From contig NDWU01000014.1 in assembly GCA_003056285.1 (NCBI GenBank), positions 1-40,691 on the forward strand: a stretch of 40,691 bases of DNA. Direction: 5' to 3'. Within the stretch, counting starts at the first letter, position 1, and each line of letters starts with the position of its first letter. This stretch comes from Candidatus Terraquivivens tikiterensis (lineage in GTDB: Archaea > Thermoproteota > Nitrososphaeria_A > Caldarchaeales > Wolframiiraptoraceae). Below, one piece after another: positions 1 to 8,214 of this stretch. The notes beneath the pieces were generated by a model that worked only from the letters and a program-made list of their open reading frames with translations, was not told the origin of the DNA and ran no database searches. Made by a program: the position numbers and the translations under genes.

Positions 1-1146
1 GATGAATCCTTCCGCTTGGATAAACACCCTCGCCGCTTCAAAGACAGCTTTCTCATCCCTAGGATAGGCTACTGCCTCGACTAATCCCTTGCTCTTAAGG
101 TAGCTTATGATGGGTGCGGCCATGTGGTATCTGAGCCCCTCAGCCCATATGCTCGGCATCTTGTATTCGTGCGTCAACGTGTACCCTTTAATCCTGGGGA
201 GTATCTGGGCTGCGTCTGGAAAATCATACTGATACTTTCCCTCAACCAAGTTTGGTGCAGCCTCTGACTGGGCTGCCAAGAACCTTATTTTTTTCTTTAC
301 TTCCCCCCTTAGGACTTTTCCGACCATAGGCAATATGAAGCCCCCGAAGTTGCTCCCCCCGCCAAGGCATCCGATCATCACATCAGGCTCCTCATCCACG
401 GCCTCCAGCTGCTTTATCACCTCAAGCCCTATGACCGTCTGATGGAGCAGGACGTAGTTTAATACGCTTCCGACGACGTACGTCGTATCTGGATTCTTAA
501 GGGAATCCTCGGCGGCCTCTGAGATGGCTATCCCCAGCGTGCCCTTGCTGTCAGCCCCTCCTCTAAGAAGCCTCCTTCCGTACTCCGTCTTCTCGGAGGG
601 CGAAGCAAGCACCTCCGCTCCGTACAACCTCATAAGCCTCCTCCTTTCAGGCTTCCACTCGTAAGCCTCCCTAACCCAGTATACGGTAGAACTAAGGTTC
701 ATCAAGGATGCGGCGTAGGCCACAGCAGTACCCCACTGACCAGCTCCCGTCTCGGTCACAACCCTGCTGTACCCGGCATCTGCTGCGTAGTACACTTGGG
801 CTAGGGCCGTGTTCACCTTGTGGCTACCGGTGGGGGATAGATCCTCTCTTTTGTAGTACAGGCGCGCTGGGGTTTTAAGCCTCCTCTCCAAACCTACTGC
901 TCTATGGAGGGGTCTGGGCCTCCCTGCCCTCAGATACAGTTCCCTGACCTCTTCAGGAATCTTAACCAGGCGCTCAGCGGAAGACTCTTGCTTAATACAC
1001 TCTTGGAGGATTATGTCTCCCAACCTCTCCAACCTCCCGTCCTCGTTTAAGGGCTCGGGAAGTTTCTCGGGAAGCTCTGCCAATACGTTATACCAGTATT
1101 TTGGGAGGTCGTCAACTGAAAGCGTAATCTGGATGCCGGTCCGCAT
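1..1146 (-). CDS. trpB: Tryptophan synthase beta chain, TrpB2-type (3' end truncated by window edge)
   Basis: Own minus-strand translation from ATG at 1146, open to position 1 (382 codons): MRTGIQITLSVDDLPKYWYNVLAELPEKLPEPL...RPRPLHRAVGLERRLKTPARLYYKREDLSPTGSHKVNTALAQ...ETGAGQWGTA; PLP-lysine motif GSHKVN and ETGAGQWG are TrpB signatures. Confidence 0.93.
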   Translation of the reverse strand, partial: MRTGIQITLSVDDLPKYWYNVLAELPEKLPEPLNEDGRLERLGDIILQECIKQESSAERLVKIPEEVRELYLRAGRPRPLHRAVGLERRLKTPARLYYKREDLSPTGSHKVNTALAQVYYAADAGYSRVVTETGAGQWGTAVAYAASLMNLSSTVYWVREAYEWKPERRRLMRLYGAEVLASPSEKTEYGRRLLRGGADSKGTLGIAISEAAEDSLKNPDTTYVVGSVLNYVLLHQTVIGLEVIKQLEAVDEEPDVMIGCLGGGSNFGGFILPMVGKVLRGEVKKKIRFLAAQSEAAPNLVEGKYQYDFPDAAQILPRIKGYTLTHEYKMPSIWAEGLRYHMAAPIISYLKSKGLVEAVAYPRDEKAVFEAARVFIQAEGFI

Positions 1147-1199
1147 CCCCGATCGCTAAAATTGTATAGATGGATGTTAATCTACTTTACGAATCGGGT

Positions 1200-1898
1200 T
1201 CAAGTTCGCTTTAACTCTTCTGTTGCCAAACGATGAGCGGCAAGGATCGGTGATGGTAACCGGCTACCCTTCGTTAGCTTCTTAACGATTTCCACGGCAG
1301 TGTTTAAGGATATTTTATGGCCAACGCTGACGTATACGTTCTTGGAGACCTCCTCACCAACCACGTCACCGTATAGCACAACGACCCTTCTCCCATGCAT
1401 TGTTTTAATTTGGCCGCAAAGGAGCTTTTTCGCCACGCCTATCGTGGGTTTATCCAGCACGATTCCGATGTAGCATGCAATCCCAAACTTTCTAGGGTGG
1501 AGTCTTCCGTTACCGTCAACGAGCAGCACGTCAAAATCGCCCCTCAAGCTTCTGACAGCATCGATCATAGGGGGCGCCTCACGAAGGAAGAGAAGGCCCG
1601 GTACATAGGCATGCCGAACTGCGCATCTATGCTTAACAGCCTCGAGTGTGTTCCCATCCTGATCCTGTACGACGGCAGCGGCTACAGCCTGTTGATTAGA
1701 GTAGGCCACGTCAACTCCACAAAACAGCCTGTATTCCTTCAGAAAGTCAAACTCGGATACCATGCTTGCCATGTTCAGCTGGAGCTGGACCGCCTCCTCG
1801 TAGGATAGCGGCTCAAGGCTCCAAAACACGTCAACACCTCCCGTAGCCATGACCTGCTCGAACCAAAATAATAATCCTACATGAAGCCGTGACGTCAT
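1200..1898 (-). CDS. nfi: Endonuclease V (deoxyinosine 3'-endonuclease)
   Basis: GVDVAY, YVPGLLFLREAPP, LLVDGNGRLHPRKFGIACYIGIVLDKPTIGVAKK are endonuclease V motifs. True start may be internal (MATGGVDV...). Confidence 0.92.
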   Translation of the reverse strand: MTSRLHVGLLFWFEQVMATGGVDVFWSLEPLSYEEAVQLQLNMASMVSEFDFLKEYRLFCGVDVAYSNQQAVAAAVVQDQDGNTLEAVKHRCAVRHAYVPGLLFLREAPPMIDAVRSLRGDFDVLLVDGNGRLHPRKFGIACYIGIVLDKPTIGVAKKLLCGQIKTMHGRRVVVLYGDVVGEEVSKNVYVSVGHKISLNTAVEIVKKLTKGSRLPSPILAAHRLATEELKRT

Positions 1899-2402
1899 AG
1901 AAGCTGCTAGCCTATCCAGCAGTCTTGTGACCTATGCATGATGAGGGCTCCAGACGTTGAGTTTCCCATACGGATGGTCTCGGGACTGGAAACGTTTGAG
2001 GGCTGACTTACGGGCGGGTTTGAGAACCCCGAGGACGAGGCCGACCCCTTGAAAAGAGGGCAGGCTTGATGACGAACTCGCCGTACATGGACTTTAACGT
2101 CGAAAGATAATCTGAGGGCTATCCTTTGGCCGGTGCGAAACGGATATTAATAAATTAGGTTGTACTAGACCTAGGTACCACGGCCACCCTCTAAATGAGC
2201 CTCTTCAAAGTTTTTATAAATTGGCAGGGCGATTTTTGCAGTTTTCGAAAAAGTATAGAGGGGCTTGAAGCATCGTTAAACCTTTATAACGCTACTTAAA
2301 TTAGATATTAAAATTCTTTAACAATTCTCTTAAAGCAAATTAAATTTATATTAAGCGTTATAAAAGCACATCTTAAGGAATTGAGGTAGTGGAGCCAAAA
2401 AA

Positions 2403-3263
2403 TTGTCGCGCGGTAAGGCGTCCAACTCCAACGTAGAGGTTCTGTACGACATTCCGAGGTTAGAAGAGAAGTTGATAGTCAGGGCGCTGACGAGCTTAGG
2501 GATCAAACCCAAGTTAACGACAGTTAAGGAGAAGCCCTTGCTCTTCAAAGAGAACGCGCCGAGCGTGTGCTTGATCAGGCCCATGTCCATGTACAGGGCG
2601 GCGTACTCGGCTGCCGTAAGGGAGTCATCCGGAAGTTTTACGATAAATAGCTCCGAAGCCATAATCGCTTGCGGCGACAAGGTTCTGACGCTCGCCAAGC
2701 TAGCATCGGCAGGGCTAAGGATACCGAAGAGCATGGTGGCGCTGACCATGCAATCTGCGGAAGAGGCATACAGGTTGATGGGTTTTCCGCTGGTCGATAA
2801 ACCGCCAATCGGTGGGTGGGGTAGGCTGGTCTCCCTAATATCTGATGAGGCCGCTTACAGAAGCCTGTTGGAACACCGTGAGATGATGACGACGCAGCAG
2901 CTTAGGACACACATAATCCAAGAATACATAAGGACGCCCGGAAGGGATGTAAGGATAATAGTTTTGGACAACGAAGTCCTAGGCGCTATGTACAGGTACA
3001 AACAGGAAAACGAGTGGAGGTCAAACGTAGCGCTCGGAGCAAAGGCTGTTGGCTTTAAGCCAGACGAAGAGCTGTCAGAGATATGCATAAAGGCAGCGAA
3101 CGCTGTTAAGGGTGTGTTCGTCTCAGTGGACGTACTCGAATCTGATGGGTATTTTCTGAACGAGGTGAACGGTGTGCCAGAGTTTAAAGCTTTCATAGAA
3201 GCGACCAAAAGAAACGTAGCCATGGACCTGGCTGAGTACGTGCTCAGGGTGCTCAAGCGATGA
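2403..3263 (+). CDS. LysX/ArgX-type ATP-grasp ligase, paralogue 1 (LysW-aminoadipate or LysW-glutamate ligase)
   Basis: RimK/LysX-like ATP-grasp: SSEAIIACGDKVLTLAKLASAGLRIPKS, IIQEYIRTPGRDVRIIVLDNEVLGAMYR, FLNEVNGVPEFK; overlaps argC/lysY by 4 nt. Confidence 0.85.
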   Translation: MSRGKASNSNVEVLYDIPRLEEKLIVRALTSLGIKPKLTTVKEKPLLFKENAPSVCLIRPMSMYRAAYSAAVRESSGSFTINSSEAIIACGDKVLTLAKLASAGLRIPKSMVALTMQSAEEAYRLMGFPLVDKPPIGGWGRLVSLISDEAAYRSLLEHREMMTTQQLRTHIIQEYIRTPGRDVRIIVLDNEVLGAMYRYKQENEWRSNVALGAKAVGFKPDEELSEICIKAANAVKGVFVSVDVLESDGYFLNEVNGVPEFKAFIEATKRNVAMDLAEYVLRVLKR

Positions 3264-4318
3264 CCGTTAAAGTATCGATAATAGGTGCCTCAGGCTACAC
3301 CGGAGGCGAGCTCCTTAGGCTACTGGCAAACCATGATAAGATAGAGCTAGTCTGTGCGACTTCAAGGGAATATGCAGGAAAGCCCCTGACGATAGTCCAT
3401 CCAAACTTGAGGGGCTTCTTCTCTGGCATGAAGTTCTCGGACGTGAACCTAGACAGGATCTCCTCGGACTCTGACATAGTGTTCGTGAACACGCCAGCAG
3501 GAACGTCAGTAAACTATACGCCGAAGTTATTGGAAACGGGCTTAAGGGTCATAGACCTAAGCCCGGACTTTAGGTTAAAGAGACCTGAGGATTACGAGTT
3601 GTGGTATGGGATGAAGCATCCAAGACCCGAGCTACTTAAGGAGGCGGTATTCGGTCTACCAGAACTCCACAGGAAAGAAATAAAATCCGCAAAGCTGGTA
3701 GCCTGTCCTGGTTGCAACTCGACGGCTGCCCTGCTTTCCCTAATACCTGCCGTCAAGGCCCGTATAATAGACTTGGACCATATAGCCATCGACGTAAAGG
3801 TTGGGAGCAGCGAGGCAGGAAGAATGCCTACCGCTGGCACCCACCATCCAGAAAGGGCCAACGTGATAAGACCGTATGAGGCATCCGGCCATAGGCACGT
3901 GGCCGAGGTGGAACAAGAGCTCTCGCAAATAGCCGGTAAGGAATTAAAGATGGCGTTCGTCCCGCATGCCGTCGGAAGTATAAGGGGCGCGCTGGCTACT
4001 TCGCACGTTTGGCTTCTCGATCCTGGCATGGACGAACAGGATGTTTGGAAAGTTTACGCTGCTGAGTATGGAAAGGAACCCTTCGTCAGAATAGTAAGGG
4101 GTAAGCCGTACCAGTATCCTGACCCAAAGCACATCATAGGCAGCAACTTTGCGGATGTAGGTTTTGCCGTCGAGAAAAGGGTTGGTAGAGCGGCTTTGAT
4201 GGCCGCCATTGACAATCTGGTAAAGGGCGCGGCGGGTCAGGCCATACAGTGCATGAACATAATGCTGGGATTTGACGAGAAAACCGGCCTCAACTTTCCA
4301 GCACTTAGGCCTGCCTGA
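3260..4318 (+). CDS. argC/lysY: LysW/N-acetyl-gamma-glutamyl(aminoadipyl)-phosphate reductase
   Basis: N-terminal GASGYTGGELLRLL, catalytic VACPGCNSTAALL, HPERANV; full length. Confidence 0.95.
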   Translation: MTVKVSIIGASGYTGGELLRLLANHDKIELVCATSREYAGKPLTIVHPNLRGFFSGMKFSDVNLDRISSDSDIVFVNTPAGTSVNYTPKLLETGLRVIDLSPDFRLKRPEDYELWYGMKHPRPELLKEAVFGLPELHRKEIKSAKLVACPGCNSTAALLSLIPAVKARIIDLDHIAIDVKVGSSEAGRMPTAGTHHPERANVIRPYEASGHRHVAEVEQELSQIAGKELKMAFVPHAVGSIRGALATSHVWLLDPGMDEQDVWKVYAAEYGKEPFVRIVRGKPYQYPDPKHIIGSNFADVGFAVEKRVGRAALMAAIDNLVKGAAGQAIQCMNIMLGFDEKTGLNFPALRPA

Positions 4319-4375
4319 TAGATAAAGATGCGTAAAAAATTAATAGCAGGTATGAGACACGTCTAGCGAGACGTA

Positions 4376-5236
4376 ATGAAATTATTTTGAACGAGGGATG
4401 AAAAAGGTAAAACAAATGTATACATTCAGATAAACGACAAAATCTTTAGGGCTGTAGATGAACCATTGGGCGTTCTGTTAACCCTCAAGAAAGAAGGCAA
4501 GGTGAACCTTTACGAGGAAATAGGTCTGACGGCAGAAGAGCTGCTCGGGAGGGAGAGGCTAATACTCCCTTACGACCCACCAGAGATATGGGGTGCAGGA
4601 ATAGTTTACGAAAGGGCCAGAGTTAGGTATGCCGAGGAAGATGTTGCGACGATTAAGGGCATGAACATTTACGAAATAGCATACGTATCCGAAAGGCCTG
4701 AGCTATTCTTAAAAGATGTTGGCGGGAGACGGTCTGTCGGACATGAAGACTTCATCAATATCCGAAGCGACTCGGCTTGGACGCTACCCGAGCCCGAGCT
4801 GGGTGTTGTGTTGGATGCTGATGGGTCTGTTCTTGGTTACACGGTATGTAACGACGTTACAGCACGGGACATAGAGGCTCAGAACCCTCTATACCTGCCC
4901 CAGGCAAAAATCTATAAGGGCTGCTTCTCCTTTGGGCCATTCATAACTACCCCCGACGAAATCGTAGACCCGCATAACCTCCTCATAAGAATGAGGATAC
5001 TCAGGAACGATGGCGTGGTGTTCGTTGGCGAAACGAGCACCTCGAAGATGAAGAAAAGAATAGAAACTATAGTATCTTACTTGTTGAGGGATAACGTCAT
5101 ACCCTCCGGGACGTTGGTTTCAACGGGTACGGGCATAATTCCGGGCAGGGATGTACAGCTTAAAGATAACGACAGAGTAGAAATATACATCGAGAAAATA
5201 GGGACGTTGGTGAATTGCGTAAGAAAGCTCAAATAA
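4376..5236 (+). pseudogene. FAH-family protein resembling 2-keto-3-deoxy-D-arabinonate dehydratase; full frame from ATG 4376 has an in-frame TGA at 4388-4390 (codon 5), ORF track starts at TTG 4466
   Basis: Same frame from 4376: MKLF*TRDEKGKTNVYIQINDKIFRAVDEPLGVLL...PPEIWGAGIVYERARVRY...SDSAWTLPEPELGVVLDADG...TVCNDVTARDIEAQNPLYLPQAKIYKGCFSFGP; body is intact FAH fold. Confidence 0.75.
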
Positions 5237-5320
5237 CGTTTAAATCTGCTCCAACCCCAGCAAATTTTAACGCGCATACGGAAAATCGGCATGCTACCGG
5301 GCATGAACCAACGCTCACAG

Positions 5321-6109
5321 CTATAGGTATCTTACCATCTGCCTTACCTTCTCGACGTTGTAACGATAAATCCTTGTCAAATCAAATATGTCGTAGCCTA
5401 TCGATACGAACCTAAAGCCCTTCTTGATGGCATCCACGGCATCGTTAACAGAAAGAGCAGCAATTCCGGGCGCAACGCCCCTCCTTTTGCACGCCTCTAA
5501 AACTTTCTCGATAGCAGACTTAAACTTTGGATGCTCGAAATTTCCGAATATCCCCAGATTTGCGGATAGATCGTAGGGTCCTACGAACGCTACGTCGATG
5601 CCGCTGACCGAAAGTATCTCATCGACGTTGCTGATAGCATCCTCCGTCTCTATTTGTGTAATTACTAGAATTTCATCCCAAACACCCCTGAAGTACTCCT
5701 CGTTCGATTCCAGTCCGTAATATACGGCCCTCCTAGGACCAAAACCCCTGATGCCCCTCGGAGGATACGTTGTAGCTTTGATAACCGCCTCTGCCTCTTC
5801 ACGCGTGTTGACCCATGGGACCATGATGCCGTATGCACCTACGTCAAGAACCCTTTTGATGGTCACAAAGTCGTTCCATGGAACCCTAACGATCGGGGCG
5901 GTGTCCGTGCCGTTGGTTGCAGGCAAAAGTCTTTGTAAGTCGTTTATCTCTAAAGAGCTGTGCTCCATATCGAACAAAAGCCAATCGAGGCCTACTCTTG
6001 AGAGCGCCTCGACGACGTCTACGCTGTTGATCGTAACCCAAGCACCTATAGCCGGCCTTCCATCGCGTAACAATTGCTTAACTTTGTTCCTAAACATATC
6101 GTGCATCAC
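5321..6109 (-). CDS. HpcH/HpaI-family 2-oxo acid aldolase
   Basis: GAWVTINSVDVVEALSRVGLDWLLFDMEHSSLEINDLQ, VPWVNTREEAEAVIKATTYPPRGIRGFGPRRA, QIETEDAISNVDEIL, DVAFVGPYDLSANLG. Confidence 0.92.
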   Translation of the reverse strand: MMHDMFRNKVKQLLRDGRPAIGAWVTINSVDVVEALSRVGLDWLLFDMEHSSLEINDLQRLLPATNGTDTAPIVRVPWNDFVTIKRVLDVGAYGIMVPWVNTREEAEAVIKATTYPPRGIRGFGPRRAVYYGLESNEEYFRGVWDEILVITQIETEDAISNVDEILSVSGIDVAFVGPYDLSANLGIFGNFEHPKFKSAIEKVLEACKRRGVAPGIAALSVNDAVDAIKKGFRFVSIGYDIFDLTRIYRYNVEKVRQMVRYL

Positions 6110-6229
6110 TGTTAGGTTAAATGCGCTGATACGTATGCCCGCTTGCCGGAAACTTATAAGTTTTGGCGTAGTGTATTAACTCTCCACATAAAAGGAAATA
6201 TATCGTTTTAGCGACGCTTTTACGAGCCC

Positions 6230-7042
6230 GTGAGAATTATGATGGTGGTTAAGGCTGGCGGAAGAGCCCTGGCCCAGAATAGGGACAGGATACTGAACAG
6301 CATAGCCTCAAGGGCAAGCAGGGGGATAATCTTTGTGCACGGGGGTGGCGACCTAGTCTCAGAGTATTCTAAGAGAATGGGCATAGAGCCCAAATTTGTC
6401 ACATCGCCGCAGGGCATAAGGAGCAGGTATACCGACGAGAAGGAGATTGAGGTGTACAACATGGTCATGTCTGGTAAGCTGAACAAAGAGATAGTTTCGT
6501 ATCTAGAAAAGCAGGGCGTTAGAGCAGTCGGCATAAGCGGCGTTGACGCTGGCGTGCTGAAAGCCGAGAGGAAGAAGAAGATAGTCGTGGTCGATGAGCG
6601 CGGAAGGAAGAGAATCATGGACGGTGGTTACACGGGAACGATAGTTTCTGTGAACGCTGAATTGCCCAGAACGCTCGTGGAGCAAGGATACGTCGTTGTG
6701 CTCTCACCGGTCGCCATAGGTTCCGAGGGCGAGCTCCTCAACGTCGACGGTGACCAGGCTGCTGCGGCTATAGCGAGAGCCCTAAGGGTCGAACTCTTGG
6801 TAATGCTGACGGACGTGGACGGTCTGATCTTAGACGGCCAGCTCATACGCGAGATAACCCCTCGAGAGGCACGGGAGCTCTTGCCGAGGATAGGCGCCGG
6901 CATGAACAGAAAGGTTATGCTTGCGGCCGAGGCCGTTGAGGCGGGCGTCGAACGCTGCGTCATCTGCTCAGGGCTTTCCGAAGAACCGCTCTCGGCGCTG
7001 GAGCAAGGATACGGCACAGTGATAAGGATGCGCGCTTTTTAG
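6230..7042 (+). CDS. lysZ: LysW-aminoadipate/glutamate kinase (ArgB-like amino acid kinase)
   Basis: VVKAGGRAL, IIFVHGGGDLVSEYSKRMG, VNVDGDQAAAAIARAL-type amino acid kinase motifs; next to lysW. Alternative start ATG 6239. Confidence 0.92.
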   Translation: MRIMMVVKAGGRALAQNRDRILNSIASRASRGIIFVHGGGDLVSEYSKRMGIEPKFVTSPQGIRSRYTDEKEIEVYNMVMSGKLNKEIVSYLEKQGVRAVGISGVDAGVLKAERKKKIVVVDERGRKRIMDGGYTGTIVSVNAELPRTLVEQGYVVVLSPVAIGSEGELLNVDGDQAAAAIARALRVELLVMLTDVDGLILDGQLIREITPREARELLPRIGAGMNRKVMLAAEAVEAGVERCVICSGLSEEPLSALEQGYGTVIRMRAF

Positions 7043-7175
7043 CAATCGTAGAAATCGGTTACGACTTATGTCGAAAATATGTCCGAAAATCGTAGTATTA
7101 ATCCGAAATATTGCCATTTATACACCAAGTTAAAACATTTATATTACGTATGACTACGAAAAATGTAGTGGTGGT

Positions 7176-7361
7176 GTGGCGCAGCACATGGTAAAGGTTA
7201 CGTGTCCGATATGCGGCGGTAAGCTGGATATACCAGAAGACTCGCTACCGGGCGAGCTGTTCGAGCACGAAGAGTGCGGCGCTCACTTAGAACTGGTTAT
7301 AACCGGGGGAAAGTTTGAGCTAAAGCTAGCCGAGGAGATAGCCGAAGACTGGGGACAGTGA
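7176..7361 (+). CDS. lysW: LysW amino-group carrier protein, C-terminus EDWGQ
   Basis: VTCPICGGKLDIPEDSLPGELFEHEECGAHLELV...LAEEIAEDWGQ*; Zn-ligand pattern C-x2-C...H-x2-C and acidic C-tail. Alternative start at ATG 7188-7190 region (MVKVTCP). Confidence 0.95.
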   Translation: MAQHMVKVTCPICGGKLDIPEDSLPGELFEHEECGAHLELVITGGKFELKLAEEIAEDWGQ

Positions 7362-7368
7362 AACTCGG

Positions 7369-8214
7369 TTGAGGATTGGGCTGGCCTATGACCTCTTAAG
7401 ATGGGAAGAGAAATCTCTTGCGTACGCCATCAAAGATTTAGGCTACACGCTGGAGCTCATACGCGTTCCAGAATCCGTCTTCCAACTAACGGAGCCAGGA
7501 AACAACGAGCTCGATTTGGTCTTCGAGAGGTGCGTAAGCTTCTACAGGGCCTTAGCATCTTCGCTTGCTCTACAAGAGCAGGGGATACCCGTCGTGAACA
7601 GCTTCGATGTCATAAGGAACTGCGGCGACAAAATGTTTACTACGATGGTTTTGGCGAAGAAAGGTATACCCGTGCCAAGGACTATGATAGCGTTTGATAG
7701 AGAGAGGGCGCTTGACGCTGCAAAGAAGATCGGATACCCCGTCGTTGTAAAACCGATACACGGGAGCTGGGGTAGGATGATAGCTAAGGCCGACGATGAA
7801 TCCTCGCTGCTGGACATCATCGATTTTAGGGAGAACATGCCGTCGCCCCACTTTCAGATACACTACATCCAAGAGTTCATAAGGAAGCCCGGAAGGGACA
7901 TTAGGGCCTACTACGTATGGGGAGAGGTTCCTGTTGCCATCTACAGGGTTAGCCAGAACTGGAAGACGAACACAGCCCTCGGCGCAAGGGCAGAACCAGC
8001 CAGCTTGGACGAGAACCTGAAGGAACTTGTCATAAAGGCCGGCGATGCGTTGGGCGGTGGTGTTCTGGGTGTGGACCTGATGGAGGGCGAAGACGGTAGG
8101 GTATTGGTGTCCGAGGTGAACGCCGTAGTCGAGTTTAAGAATACCGTTAGGGTTACGGGTTACGACCTACCCCGCAAGATAGTATCTTCGACGGTAGAAG
8201 CGCTAAGGAGATGA
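7369..8214 (+). CDS. lysX: LysX-type ligase, paralogue 2 (LysW--L-2-aminoadipate ligase or ArgX)
   Basis: Directly downstream of lysW; SFDVIRNCGDKMFTTMVLAKKGIPVPRT, PVVVKPIHGSWGRMIAKADDE, YIQEFIRKPGRDIRAYYVWGEVPVAIYR, VSEVNAVVEFKN. TTG start. Confidence 0.92.
   Translation: MRIGLAYDLLRWEEKSLAYAIKDLGYTLELIRVPESVFQLTEPGNNELDLVFERCVSFYRALASSLALQEQGIPVVNSFDVIRNCGDKMFTTMVLAKKGIPVPRTMIAFDRERALDAAKKIGYPVVVKPIHGSWGRMIAKADDESSLLDIIDFRENMPSPHFQIHYIQEFIRKPGRDIRAYYVWGEVPVAIYRVSQNWKTNTALGARAEPASLDENLKELVIKAGDALGGGVLGVDLMEGEDGRVLVSEVNAVVEFKNTVRVTGYDLPRKIVSSTVEALRR

Noticed and set aside
1395-1808. 137-aa plus-strand ORF opposite endonuclease V
   Set aside because: Lies antisense to a clear nfi gene; translation has no recognisable motif.
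4388-4390. Selenocysteine at the TGA of the KdaD-like gene
   Set aside because: Position 5 is Arg-like in the family as I remember it, and no SECIS-type element was identified; Sec is not a reasonable replacement.
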